A stretch of 64,000 bases of DNA from positions 372,001 to 436,000 of the forward strand of contig NZ_JBGGTX010000003.1 of NCBI RefSeq assembly GCF_041287255.1. The letters are read 5' to 3'. Source of the DNA: Tamlana flava (lineage in GTDB: Bacteria; Bacteroidota; Bacteroidia; Flavobacteriales; Flavobacteriaceae). A model generated the notes under the pieces. It did no database searches and was not told the DNA's origin. It worked only from the letters and a program-made list of their open reading frames with translations. The number at the start of each line of letters is the position of its first letter. Position 1 is the first letter of the stretch. This document shows, one piece after another, positions 41,026 through 49,977 of the stretch. The position numbers and the translations under genes are program-made.

Positions 41026-41802
41026 TTATAATGTTATTCTTGTAAAATTATCATTCTCTTGGGTCATCATATTGGTGCTGCCCATGTTGATGGTTTTTAC
41101 GCCATTTTTTAATGCATCAAAACAGTTTTCCAATTTTGGAAGCATGCCATCTGCAACAATCCCTTCATTCAATAATTGTTGATACGTTTTTGAATCAATG
41201 TGTTTTACCACTGAACTTTTATCATTGATGTCTTTTAAAACACCATTTAATTCGAAACAATAATAAATAGATGTGTCGTACAAATGGCTCATACCAATCG
41301 CAACCTGCGACGTTATAGTGTCTGCATTAGTATTTAACAACTGACCATTGCCATCATGGGTTATGGCGCAAAATACAGGTGTAAAATTGGCTCGAATTAA
41401 TTTATCTATAGAATTATATGCTACTTCCTTTACATCGCCAACAAAGCCAAAATCAACCTCCTTAATCGGGCGCTTCTCGGATTTAATACTGTTGATATCC
41501 GCTCCCGTTAAACCAATGGCATTGGTGTTTAAGGCTTGTAGTTTTGCTACCATATTTTTGTTTACCAAACCGCCATAAACCATGGTGATTACCTCTAAAG
41601 TTTCATCATCGGTAACACGTCTTCCATTTATCATTTTAGACTCAATGCCCAATTTTGAAGCGATGGCTGTGGCTCGTTTTCCGCCACCATGCACCAAAAT
41701 TTTCTTGCCTTCCAATTTTGAAAACAATTCTAAGAAGTCATTTAAAGCATTTTCGTCTTCAATGATGTTTCCTCCTATTTTTACTATGGATAGTTTTTCC
41801 AT
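41026..41802 (-). CDS. argB: N-acylglutamate kinase
   Basis: ArgB phosphorylates N-acetylglutamate (or N-succinylglutamate in some Bacteroidota). The 258-residue amino-acid kinase has KIGGNIIEDE near the start, the VHGGGKRATAIASKLG motif, GLTGADINSI, and the C-terminal DGMLPKLENCFDAL segment. There is no N-terminal arginine-sensing helix of the hexameric type, suggesting a dimer insensitive to arginine. It is followed closely by argE and lies 69 nt after the carbamoyltransferase gene. Confidence 0.93.
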   Translation of the reverse strand: MEKLSIVKIGGNIIEDENALNDFLELFSKLEGKKILVHGGGKRATAIASKLGIESKMINGRRVTDDETLEVITMVYGGLVNKNMVAKLQALNTNAIGLTGADINSIKSEKRPIKEVDFGFVGDVKEVAYNSIDKLIRANFTPVFCAITHDGNGQLLNTNADTITSQVAIGMSHLYDTSIYYCFELNGVLKDINDKSSVVKHIDSKTYQQLLNEGIVADGMLPKLENCFDALKNGVKTINMGSTNMMTQENDNFTRITL

Positions 41803-41871
41803 TTTTATACTGTTAGACTTTAGCTTTTAGCTTTAGCATCAAAATGCCATTTGCTAAAGGCCAATAGCCAA

Positions 41872-42810
41872 TTATAAATCTTCCAATATTTTTTTAAGCA
41901 CTAATTGTGCTGCGTAGGTTCTATTATTAGCCTGTTGAATGACCAAAGAGCTATTACTATCCAACACCGCATCTTCAACAATTACATTTCGTCTCACGGG
42001 AAGGCAATGCAAAAATTTTGCATTACCCAATTTTTCTTTGGTAATCATCCAATTGGGGTCGGTATTCAATACTTTTCCGTAGTCTTCATAACTGCTCCAG
42101 TTTTTTACATACACAAAATCAGCATCTCTAAAGGCCTCATATTGATTGTGCAAAACAGGCGTACTACCTGTAATTTCAGGATTCAAATTGTAACCTTTGG
42201 GGTTGGCAATTACAAATTCTACATCCATTTTTTGCATGGCCTGTGTAAAGCTATTGGCAACCGCATGAGGCAATGCCTTAATATGCGGTGCCCAACTTAA
42301 TACCACTTTTGGCTTTTTAGTTTTGGCATGCTCTGAAATGGTAATGGCGTCGGTTAAACCCTGTAATGGATGGCCCGTAGCACTTTCCATATTTACAATC
42401 GGTACTGAGGAGAATTTTTTAAAGGAGGTTAACACCTGTTCGCTTTCATCCTTTTCCTTATCAATCAACGTTGGAAAAGCGCGAACAGCAATAACATCAC
42501 AATATTGCGAAACAACGGCAGCAGCTTCTTTTATATGTTCTGCCGTATTACCATTCATAACGGTTCCGTCACCAAATTCTATTCCCCAAGCATCGCCCGA
42601 AACATTCATCACAATAGGATTCATCCCTAAGTTTAAAGCTGCCTTTTGGGTGCTCAAACGCGTACGCAAACTGGAGTTGAAAAACAACAAACCTAGTGTT
42701 TTGTTCTTTCCCAATTCAATATGTTTTAACGGATTTTCCTTTAATTGTTTAGCTTCCTCAATCCATGAATTGATATTATCTATATCGTTTATGGAGGTGT
42801 AATGTTTCAT
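41872..42810 (-). CDS. argF': N-acyl-ornithine carbamoyltransferase
   Basis: A 312-residue transcarbamylase of the type acting on N-succinyl- or N-acetyl-ornithine. The carbamoyl-phosphate site is NSSLRTRLSTQKAALNLGMN (about 45-64) and the HCLPVRRN motif is near residue 270. Overall it resembles the Bacteroides fragilis succinylornithine enzyme more than Xanthomonas acetylornithine transcarbamylase. At the position that sets acyl specificity (Glu92 in the Xanthomonas enzyme, Pro90 in the B. fragilis enzyme, in the segment D-G-D-x-E/P-E-H), this protein has Ala90 in NGNTAEHI. Succinyl is therefore favoured, but not certain. Confidence 0.88.
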   Translation of the reverse strand: MKHYTSINDIDNINSWIEEAKQLKENPLKHIELGKNKTLGLLFFNSSLRTRLSTQKAALNLGMNPIVMNVSGDAWGIEFGDGTVMNGNTAEHIKEAAAVVSQYCDVIAVRAFPTLIDKEKDESEQVLTSFKKFSSVPIVNMESATGHPLQGLTDAITISEHAKTKKPKVVLSWAPHIKALPHAVANSFTQAMQKMDVEFVIANPKGYNLNPEITGSTPVLHNQYEAFRDADFVYVKNWSSYEDYGKVLNTDPNWMITKEKLGNAKFLHCLPVRRNVIVEDAVLDSNSSLVIQQANNRTYAAQLVLKKILEDL

Positions 42811-42886
42811 TTTATTTAATATTTTTTAAATGCCGAAGTAAAGCTTAGAATATGCTTAGCCTTATAATACAGCATGACCTCTTATG

Positions 42887-43651
42887 TCATTTTATTTTGG
42901 TAAACGGCACTTTATTTTCTAAAGCGTTAAGTATGAAATTATCTTTCAACCCGTTTACAATCCATGTTTCAATGTTGGCATCTTTAGCTACTGCAGCTGC
43001 CTCAATTTTTGACTGCATGCCTCCGCTGCCGTGCGATGATTTAGAATCGACTACTTGCCTCATCAATTCATCAAAATCATCAACCAATTCTATAGTTTTA
43101 GACTCACCGTTTTCCATAGATTCCTTAGTGTAAATACCGTTGGTATTTGTGGCGATTATGAACAAATCTGCTTTTAGCAACGATGCTGTTAAAGCTCCCA
43201 ATTTATCATTGTCACCAAACTTAATCTCGTCGGTAGCCACGGTATCATTTTCATTGATAATAGGAATATAATTATTGTTGACCAACACATTTATGGTATT
43301 AACAATATTTTTTCGGCTTTCCTTCTTTTCAAAATCGGAATACGACAACAAACATTGTGAGGTCAACAAACCATATTCCCTGAAAATTTCTTGATAAATT
43401 CTGATTAAATGTGGTTGGCCAATTGAAGCCAGTGCCTGTTTTACAAAAACTTCTTTTTGCTTACTTTCCAATTTCACAAATTGTTTAGCCACCGCAATAG
43501 CCCCAGAACTTACAATAACAAACTCACAGGTGTCTTGAAGTTGCGCTATTTGATTAGCAATATCTTCAATCTTCCCTCTGGAAATGTTATTGGTTTCTTT
43601 TGTAAGCGTATTGGAGCCAACTTTTATTAATATGCGTTTCTTTTTCTGCAT
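42887..43651 (-). CDS. proB: Glutamate 5-kinase, without PUA domain
   Basis: ProB phosphorylates glutamate at the gamma-carboxyl, the first step to proline. The 254-residue amino-acid kinase has IKVGSNTLTKE, IVSSGAIAVAKQF, the PIINENDTVATDEIKFGDND motif, and the GSGGMQSKIEAA segment. The C-terminal PUA domain found in E. coli ProB (367 residues) is absent. It is followed after 2 nt by proA, with which it forms a coupled enzyme pair handling a labile intermediate. Its place inside the arginine operon ties the two glutamate-derived pathways. Confidence 0.94.
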   Translation of the reverse strand: MQKKKRILIKVGSNTLTKETNNISRGKIEDIANQIAQLQDTCEFVIVSSGAIAVAKQFVKLESKQKEVFVKQALASIGQPHLIRIYQEIFREYGLLTSQCLLSYSDFEKKESRKNIVNTINVLVNNNYIPIINENDTVATDEIKFGDNDKLGALTASLLKADLFIIATNTNGIYTKESMENGESKTIELVDDFDELMRQVVDSKSSHGSGGMQSKIEAAAVAKDANIETWIVNGLKDNFILNALENKVPFTKIK

Positions 43652-43653
43652 GT

Positions 43654-44850
43654 CTACCTTGTTTGTCCACTACCGTAAACGTACCACTTATTTGTTACCA
43701 AATGCTGCAAACCTATTGGCCCACGTTGGTGCAATTTATCTGTACTGATTGCCAATTCCCCTCCCAAACCTAGTTGACCACCATCCGTAAAACGAGTAGA
43801 TGCATTGTGGTAAACCGCAGCGGTATCTACGTTTTCCATAAAGGTTTTAGCCTCAGCTTCATTGGTTGTAATGATTGATGAAGAATGCCCACCAGAATAT
43901 TTATTTATCATGGCAATGGCTTCTTCTGTTGAAGCAATTTCACCAATGACAATTTTATAATCCAAAAACTCTTCAGACCAAATAGATTCTGAAGGAATTA
44001 AAGAAACCCCATCATATTTTGAAACTTCCTCATCTCCTAAAATTTCAACATTGTGTTCTTTCAATTTTGAAATAAGTGTTTTGATGAAGCTTTCTTTATT
44101 GGGAAGGTTTTTATCAACCAAAACTTTATCCAAAGCATTACATGCTGAAATTTTTGCCGTTTTAGCATTGATAATAACTTGCATTGCAATATCCAAATCG
44201 GCTTCTTTTTCAACAAAAATAAAGTTGTTTCCGCGACCGCTAATAATGACAGGACAAGTAGCATGTTCTTTTACAAAAGCAATTAATCGCTCGCCTCCAC
44301 GCGGCACAATCAAATCTACTTGTTGTGTTGGTTTCTCTAGAAAAGCTTGGGTTTCTGTTCGGTTAAACTGTAAATATTCCACCCATTCTGTTGATGCTCC
44401 AACATCTTGAAGCGCTTCATGCCACAAGTCGACAATTTTTAAATTTGAATTTGTGGATTCCTTTCCGCCTTTCAACAAAATTTTATTTCCTGATTTAAAG
44501 GCAATTCCAGCAGCTTCAACCGTTACATCTGGTCGCGATTCGTAAATAATTAAAACTGTACCAAACGATGCTGTCTTGTTGTAAACCTGCATACCGTTTT
44601 CGTGTTTAAAACTGAAACGCTCCACGCCCACTGGGTCGTCTTGTGAAGCAAGATGTGTTACAGCTTTAATCATTTCGTCAACTTTTGCATCATCAACCTT
44701 CAAACGGTCGTACATAGAAATGTCTTCGCCTTTGTAGGCTTCTAAATCACTTTTATTAATTTCAATAATAGCTTGTCTTTCACGTTCTAAAAGCTCTGCC
44801 ATTTTAAGCAATACGGCATTTCTGGATTCTATTTTTAGTAAGGTATTCAT
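43654..44850 (-). CDS. proA: Glutamate-5-semialdehyde dehydrogenase
   Basis: ProA reduces gamma-glutamyl phosphate to glutamate semialdehyde with NADPH. The 398-residue aldehyde-dehydrogenase-fold protein shows IYESRPDVTVEAAGIAFKSGN, the VPRGGERLIAFV segment, the catalytic-Cys region NAKTAKISACNALDKVLVD, and the C-terminal signature TDGGQLGLGGELAISTDKLH followed by RGP. It is adjacent to proB (2 nt) and downstream of argD (27 nt). Confidence 0.95.
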   Translation of the reverse strand: MNTLLKIESRNAVLLKMAELLERERQAIIEINKSDLEAYKGEDISMYDRLKVDDAKVDEMIKAVTHLASQDDPVGVERFSFKHENGMQVYNKTASFGTVLIIYESRPDVTVEAAGIAFKSGNKILLKGGKESTNSNLKIVDLWHEALQDVGASTEWVEYLQFNRTETQAFLEKPTQQVDLIVPRGGERLIAFVKEHATCPVIISGRGNNFIFVEKEADLDIAMQVIINAKTAKISACNALDKVLVDKNLPNKESFIKTLISKLKEHNVEILGDEEVSKYDGVSLIPSESIWSEEFLDYKIVIGEIASTEEAIAMINKYSGGHSSSIITTNEAEAKTFMENVDTAAVYHNASTRFTDGGQLGLGGELAISTDKLHQRGPIGLQHLVTNKWYVYGSGQTR

Positions 44851-44877
44851 TCTTTAATTTTCTGTTTACTGTGGCTG

Positions 44878-46035
44878 CTAACTAGCAACTTCAGCAGTCT
44901 TTTCCATTTCCTCCAGCACATCAATTAACGCCTCAAAAAAATGATTGATATGGTCTTTTTTAATGGTTAAAGGAGGTAATATTCTAAGCAATTTTTTGTT
45001 TGATGCACCGCCCGTAAAAATATGCTGTTCGTAAATTAATTTTTTTCTTAACGCACCGACTTCAAAATCAAATTCAAGCCCGAGCATTAATCCCCTACCT
45101 TTAATATTTTTTATCTGCGGAATTGTTTTGGCCAACTTTATAAAATATTCGGACATGGCATTTACATTATCCATCAAGTTTTCGTTTTTGATAGCATCCA
45201 AAACGGCTATACCTGCGGCACATGCCAAATGGTTTCCTCCAAAGGTAGTTCCGAGCATGCCATATTTGGCTTCAATATTTGGGTGAATTAGAATCCCTCC
45301 AATTGGAAATCCGTTACCCATACCTTTTGCAATGGAAATAATATCTGGGGTGACGTTATATTGTTGAAACGCAAAGAATTTTCCTGAACGCCCATAACCC
45401 GATTGAACTTCATCAGCTATAAACATCGTATCGTTTGCTTTACATAACGCGTAAACCTGTTCGAAGAAATCTGCCGTACCTTGGTCTAACCCGCCAACAC
45501 CTTGAATAAATTCCACAATAACCGCGCAAACATCACCTTTTTCAAGTTCGGCCTTAACGCCTAAAATGTCATTCAATTCTAAAATGGTAACTTTTTGCTG
45601 AGCGTTTAATGGCGCTATGATATTTGGATTGTCGGTTGCCGCGACAGCCGCCGATGTTCTTCCATGAAAACCGTTCTTAAAGGCTACGACACGTGATTTA
45701 CCTGTTTTAAACGAAGCTAATTTTAAGGCATTTTCATTGGCTTCTGCTCCAGAATTGCATAAAAAAAGTTCGTAATCTTTACATCCCGAAAGAGCCTCAA
45801 GTTTATTAGCCAACTCTACTTGTAACGGATTTTGAATGGCATTGGAATAAAACCCGAGTTGAGCAACCTGATATGAAACTGCCTTAACGTATTTTGGATG
45901 TGCATGACCAATAGAAATTACGGCATGTCCACCGTATAAATCTAAATACTCGGTTCCTGCATCATCATAAACATAAATGCCCTTGGCAGAAACAGGGGTT
46001 ACATCATACAACGGGTAAACATCAAATAATGGCAT
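44878..46035 (-). CDS. argD: N-acylornithine aminotransferase
   Basis: A class III PLP aminotransferase of 385 residues that converts N-acylglutamate semialdehyde to N-acylornithine. It has LDLYGGHAVISIGHAHP, the LCNSGAEANENALKLA cofactor segment, the FIADEVQSGYGRSGKFFA motif, and the PLP lysine in DIISIAKGMGNGFP. The operon context (argC, argG, the GNAT gene) supports the arginine role over 4-aminobutyrate or ornithine aminotransferase. It lies between proC and proA. Confidence 0.92.
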   Translation of the reverse strand: MPLFDVYPLYDVTPVSAKGIYVYDDAGTEYLDLYGGHAVISIGHAHPKYVKAVSYQVAQLGFYSNAIQNPLQVELANKLEALSGCKDYELFLCNSGAEANENALKLASFKTGKSRVVAFKNGFHGRTSAAVAATDNPNIIAPLNAQQKVTILELNDILGVKAELEKGDVCAVIVEFIQGVGGLDQGTADFFEQVYALCKANDTMFIADEVQSGYGRSGKFFAFQQYNVTPDIISIAKGMGNGFPIGGILIHPNIEAKYGMLGTTFGGNHLACAAGIAVLDAIKNENLMDNVNAMSEYFIKLAKTIPQIKNIKGRGLMLGLEFDFEVGALRKKLIYEQHIFTGGASNKKLLRILPPLTIKKDHINHFFEALIDVLEEMEKTAEVAS

Positions 46036-46042
46036 TTTTGTT

Positions 46043-46831
46043 TTATTTTAATTGATTAATTTTTTCGTAGGACGCCACAATACCCTGGATTAAAGCAGAG
46101 CTTAACCCTTGGTGTTCCATAGCATTTAAACCTTCAATGGTACAACCACTTGGCGTTGTTACTCGGTCGATTTCTTGCTCAGGATGTCTTCCTGATTCTA
46201 AGAGTAAGCTTGCTGCACCGTAACATGTTTGTGTGGCCAATTCATGGGCTTCATGGGCTTCAAACCCCAATTGAATAGCGCCTTGTGTTGTTGCCCTTAC
46301 TAAACGCATCCAAAATGCAATACCACTAGCACAAATTACTGTTGAAGCTTGAATCAATTCTTCTGGAATAACCAATGTTTTTCCCAATTGATTGAAAATA
46401 TCCTGTGCTAAAGACACTTTATCTTGAGCCACATTATTTGCTGCAATACAGGTCATGGATTTACCAATGGAAATGGCCGTATTTGGCATCACACGAATAA
46501 TATTTTTATTGCTTCCAATAATTCTTTCAATACGAGGAATTTCCACTCCTGCTGCCACTGAGATAATAATGTGCTTATCGGTTATTTTTGGCAACACACT
46601 TTCTAAAACCTTGTCGATATGTTTTGGCTGTAGCGCAAAAATCACCATATCGGAATGTTCTACGGCGAGGTCGTTATCGTTGGTTACGGTAACATTTTCC
46701 AAGGTTGCATAGGCATCTACATTGGCCGTGTTCTTGTCGCTCAAATACAACGAGGTGAACGAATTGTTTTTAATAAGCCCTTTTGCTATTGAACTTCCTA
46801 AATTACCTGTTCCTATTATGGCTATTTTCAT
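46043..46831 (-). CDS. proC: Pyrroline-5-carboxylate reductase
   Basis: ProC reduces pyrroline-5-carboxylate to proline. The 262-residue protein has the NAD(P) motif IIGTGNLGSSIAKGL at the N-terminus, LQPKHIDKVLESV, the VRVMPNTAISIG segment, and the signature TTPSGCTIEGLNAME near the C-terminus. With proB and proA it completes the proline pathway inside the arginine operon. It is 7 nt upstream of argD and 30 nt after argC. Confidence 0.95.
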   Translation of the reverse strand: MKIAIIGTGNLGSSIAKGLIKNNSFTSLYLSDKNTANVDAYATLENVTVTNDNDLAVEHSDMVIFALQPKHIDKVLESVLPKITDKHIIISVAAGVEIPRIERIIGSNKNIIRVMPNTAISIGKSMTCIAANNVAQDKVSLAQDIFNQLGKTLVIPEELIQASTVICASGIAFWMRLVRATTQGAIQLGFEAHEAHELATQTCYGAASLLLESGRHPEQEIDRVTTPSGCTIEGLNAMEHQGLSSALIQGIVASYEKINQLK

Positions 46832-46861
46832 GATTAATTTGTGGTTTTTGGTTTCTGGTTA

Positions 46862-47839
46862 TTAGAAATACGTTGCTTTTAAATGTAAACCTGTTGTTTC
46901 TTCCAAACCAAAAATTAAGTTCATATTTTGTATTGCCTGTCCTGAAGCACCTTTCAATAAATTATCAATTATACTGGTTACCAATAATTTACCTTTATGC
47001 TTATGTAAATGGATTAAGCATTTATTGGTATTAACTACTTGTTTTAGATGTAAAAAATCATCGGCAACGAATGTGAATTTGGCATCTTTGTAAAATGCAT
47101 TATATATATCCTTTGCCTCTTCAACAGCCCCTTCAAAATCAGTATAAACTGTTGCAAAAATTCCTCTTGAAAAATTTCCTCTATTCGGCATGAACAAAAT
47201 ATCTGATTTAAAACCATTCTGTAATTGCTTTACCGATTGGTTGATTTCACCTAAATGTTGATGCGTAAAGGGTTTGTAATAAGAGAAATTATTATCCCTC
47301 CATGGAAAATGTGATGTTTCAGACAATGATGTGCCTGCACCCGTAGCTCCTGTAACGGCATTAATGTGCACGTCGTTATTTAGCAAACCTTTGTTTGCTA
47401 ATGGCAATAACGCCAACTGAATTGCCGTTGCAAAACATCCTGGATTGGCAATGTAATTCGCCTTCTTAATGGTTTCACGTTGTAATTCTGGTAAGCCGTA
47501 AACAAATGTTTTTCCTTCAAATAATTTATCAGCTTCCAGTCTGAAGTCATTACCTAAATCAATGATTTTGGTGTTTTTTGAAAAGGTATTTGCCGATAAA
47601 AACTTAACCGAATTTCCGTGCCCCAAACATAAAAACAACACATCAACCTCCGGATTTACTGAATCGGTAAATTTTAAATCTAAATCCCCTTCTAAATCTT
47701 GATGGATTTTGCTTATCTTGTTTCCCGCATTGGACGTGCTGTATACAAAGTTTATTTCGGCCTTTGGATGATTAATTAGCAATCTAATTAACTCGCCTGC
47801 CGTGTAACCTGCACCTCCTATAATGCCAACTTGAATCAT
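46862..47839 (-). CDS. argC: N-acyl-gamma-glutamyl-phosphate reductase
   Basis: ArgC reduces the acyl-glutamyl phosphate made by ArgB to the semialdehyde. The 325-residue protein starts with GIIGGAGYTAGELIRLLINH and contains FLCLGHGNSVKFL, the catalytic Cys in IANPGCFATAIQL, and the GATGAGTSLSETSHFPWR segment. The overall length fits the short ArgC form. It is 1 nt downstream of argG, indicating translational coupling. Confidence 0.95.
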   Translation of the reverse strand: MIQVGIIGGAGYTAGELIRLLINHPKAEINFVYSTSNAGNKISKIHQDLEGDLDLKFTDSVNPEVDVLFLCLGHGNSVKFLSANTFSKNTKIIDLGNDFRLEADKLFEGKTFVYGLPELQRETIKKANYIANPGCFATAIQLALLPLANKGLLNNDVHINAVTGATGAGTSLSETSHFPWRDNNFSYYKPFTHQHLGEINQSVKQLQNGFKSDILFMPNRGNFSRGIFATVYTDFEGAVEEAKDIYNAFYKDAKFTFVADDFLHLKQVVNTNKCLIHLHKHKGKLLVTSIIDNLLKGASGQAIQNMNLIFGLEETTGLHLKATYF

Positions 47840-47840
47840 T

Positions 47841-49022
47841 TTAATTTGAATTTACCTGTTGATATATTTTATTTTGGTTTCCGAAGATTTTGATAAATCC
47901 TTTGGCTTCATCAGCCGTCCAACCTTTATTTTCTTCACCGTAACTTCCGAACTTAGCACTCATTAAATCGTGTTCTGAAGAAATACCATCCAATGAGAAG
48001 TGATAAGGCTTCAATGTAACCGTAACATCTCCCGAAACTTTATCTTGGCTACTTTGTAAATAGGCTTCCATATCACGCATCACAGGATCTAAATATTGTC
48101 CTTCATGCAAATGCATACCATAAAAACTGGCAATATATTCCTTGTGCTGCAGTTGCCATTTGGTTAGTGTATGTTTTTCCAACAAATGGTGTGCTTTAAT
48201 GGTAATTAAGGCAGCTGAAGCCTCAAAACCAACACGTCCTTTTATGCCAACAATGGTATCACCAACATGAATATCCCTCCCAATAGCATAAGCCGAAGCT
48301 AAATTATTAAGGACTTCAATATTAATTTCTGGAGCATTTTCAACGCCATTTACAGCAACCAATTCTCCTTTTTCAAAAGTCAACTTTACCTTTTCTTCTT
48401 GTGCATGCTTCAATTGAGAAGGATATGCTTCTTCTGGTAACGGTTTATTTGAAGTCAATGTTTCCGAACCACCTACACTGGTTCCCCAAAGCCCTTTGTT
48501 AATTGAATATTTGGCCTTTTCCCAAGACATGTCAATACCATTCGCTTTTAGATAATCTATCTCTTGTTGTCTGGTTAATTTTTCATCTCGAATTGGCGTA
48601 ATAATCTTGATATTTGGCGCCAAGGTTTGAAAAATCATATCAAAACGTACTTGGTCATTACCCGCACCGGTACTACCATGGGCTATATATTCGGCATCAA
48701 TACTTTTGGCATATTCTATAATTTCAATAGCTTGAATAATACGTTCTGCACTTACCGATAATGGATACGTATTATTCTTTAACACATTTCCAAAGATTAA
48801 ATACTTTACTACCTTTTGATAAAAGGTCGCAACGGCATCAACATTTTTATATGTTGAAACGCCCATTTTGTATGCGTTGCTTTCTATGCGGTCTATCTCA
48901 GCTTTTGTAAACCCTCCCGTGTTAACACTTACCGCATGCACATCGTATTCCTTTGATAAACTTACGGCACAGTACGATGTATCCAATCCGCCACTGTAAG
49001 CTATGACTAATTTTTTCTTCAT
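47841..49022 (-). CDS. argG: Argininosuccinate synthase
   Basis: ArgG joins citrulline and aspartate with ATP. The 393-residue protein has the PP-loop AYSGGLDTSYCAV (about residues 7-19), HGSTGAGNDQVRFD, the TPIRDEKLTRQQEIDYL segment, and SINKGLWGTSVGGSETL, in the usual order. It is the second structural gene of the operon, 38 nt after the GNAT gene. It follows the type used with carbamoylation of acylated ornithine, where deacylation happens before this step. Confidence 0.95.
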   Translation of the reverse strand: MKKKLVIAYSGGLDTSYCAVSLSKEYDVHAVSVNTGGFTKAEIDRIESNAYKMGVSTYKNVDAVATFYQKVVKYLIFGNVLKNNTYPLSVSAERIIQAIEIIEYAKSIDAEYIAHGSTGAGNDQVRFDMIFQTLAPNIKIITPIRDEKLTRQQEIDYLKANGIDMSWEKAKYSINKGLWGTSVGGSETLTSNKPLPEEAYPSQLKHAQEEKVKLTFEKGELVAVNGVENAPEINIEVLNNLASAYAIGRDIHVGDTIVGIKGRVGFEASAALITIKAHHLLEKHTLTKWQLQHKEYIASFYGMHLHEGQYLDPVMRDMEAYLQSSQDKVSGDVTVTLKPYHFSLDGISSEHDLMSAKFGSYGEENKGWTADEAKGFIKIFGNQNKIYQQVNSN

Positions 49023-49060
49023 TTTTAATTCTTTGTCATTTTCATAAACCAGAAAATGTA

Positions 49061-49684
49061 TTACTCTTTATTTTTTTCTTTATTAAGAAACATGGCTTCC
49101 TTAATGTGCTTAAGTCTTTTGAAAACCTTTTCCTTTATGATTTTATGCACTTTACCATCTTTTGCTTTTGGATCATATAACATGCCTGTGCATAAACACA
49201 TCTTTCGGTTGGTTCGGGTTAAAACATCATAGTTTTTACACGTTTGGCAACCGTCCCAAAACGTTGGGTCATCTGTTAATTCAGAAAATGGCACGGGTTT
49301 ATAGCCCAAATCGCTGTTCATTTTCATCACCGCCAATCCTGTAGTGATACTGAACACTTTCGAATCTGGAAACTTGTTCCTTGAATGTTCAAAAACTTTG
49401 TGCTTTATTTTTTTAGCAAGACCTACACCGCGGTAATCTGGATGCACAATTAAACCTGAATTGGCAACAAATTTACCATGGCCCCATTTTTCTATGTAAC
49501 AAAATCCAGCAAATTTATCGCCATCTAAAGCGATAACGGCATTGCCGTTTTCCATTTTCGTGGAGATATATTCGGGCGTACGTCTAGCAATACCTGTGCC
49601 TCTTACAGCTGCAGACTCTGCAATGGTTTCACAAATTATTTCGGCGTATTTTATATGTGATTTATCGGCTATAACAACCTTCAT
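49061..49684 (-). CDS. GNAT acyltransferase heading the arg operon (ArgA-like)
   Basis: A 207-residue protein whose first 150 residues form a GNAT acyl-CoA transferase fold (IVHPDYRGVGLAKKIK is the acyl-CoA-binding motif A). From position it probably makes the N-acylglutamate that opens the arginine pathway, acetyl or succinyl. It is not a classical ArgA, which carries an amino-acid-kinase domain. The tail is unusual: CQTCKNYDVLTRTNRKMCLC gives a C-x2-C-x13-C-x-C set that could bind zinc or an Fe-S cluster, followed by a lysine-rich helix. The ATG start is preceded by a 466-nt leader with two Arg-rich mini-ORFs. Confidence 0.78.
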   Translation of the reverse strand: MKVVIADKSHIKYAEIICETIAESAAVRGTGIARRTPEYISTKMENGNAVIALDGDKFAGFCYIEKWGHGKFVANSGLIVHPDYRGVGLAKKIKHKVFEHSRNKFPDSKVFSITTGLAVMKMNSDLGYKPVPFSELTDDPTFWDGCQTCKNYDVLTRTNRKMCLCTGMLYDPKAKDGKVHKIIKEKVFKRLKHIKEAMFLNKEKNKE

Positions 49685-49771
49685 TTCCTTGTTTCTATTG
49701 AGTTTTCAATTTATTTTATTTTCCCTTTGGCTGAACTGGACGCACCTAATTCTATAAAATTAAACATACCC

Positions 49772-49864
49772 TTACGGGCGACGAGGAAAATCACGGCGTA
49801 TAGACTTGTGGCTAATTAGCAAATTAACTGTATTTTTAAAAGGTATGAAAATATTTTTGGACAC
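49772..49864 (-). CDS. Second Arg-rich mini-ORF in the arg operon leader (tentative)
   Basis: A 30-codon ORF from a GTG (49864), or 16 codons from an in-frame TTG (49822). It ends in IRRDFPRRP and stops 87 nt before the GNAT gene. The two RR pairs are coded CGC CGT and CGT CGC. No ATG is available, and the stop is followed only by a weak CCC-GTAA-GGG hairpin, so translation is uncertain. Its value lies in repeating the Arg-rich pattern of the ORF upstream. Confidence 0.35.
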   Translation of the reverse strand: MSKNIFIPFKNTVNLLISHKSIRRDFPRRP

Positions 49865-49908
49865 TATGAAAAAAATTAAAATTACGTTTTGGGTTTAGCT
49901 GACAACAA

Positions 49909-49977
49909 TTAGATGCGGCGATTGCGCACCGGCAAACCGGGTGTAGAACAACGTATTTTAGTTTTTAATGCTTTCAT
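49909..49977 (-). CDS. Arg-rich leader peptide of the arginine operon (candidate)
   Basis: A 22-codon ORF from ATG to TAA that ends RCSTPGLPVRNRRI, with four Arg (CGT, CGC, CGC CGC). It lies 224 nt upstream of the GNAT gene. The coding part for P-G-L-P-V forms a GC-rich hairpin, CACCCGG/CCGGTG, standing out in an AT-rich region. An 8-nt segment before the ORF (50016-50023) is perfectly complementary to one after it (49892-49899). Arginine-dependent ribosome stalling is a reasonable reading, but no clear terminator with a T tract was found. A near-consensus -7 box TAATTTTA (49982-49989) would make the transcript nearly leaderless. Confidence 0.5.
   Translation of the reverse strand: MKALKTKIRCSTPGLPVRNRRI

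Noticed and set aside
41812..41871. Low-complexity TTTAGC-rich gap between argF' and argB
   Set aside because: It repeats simple AT-rich words, has no stable hairpin or ORF, and looks like ordinary drifted spacer.
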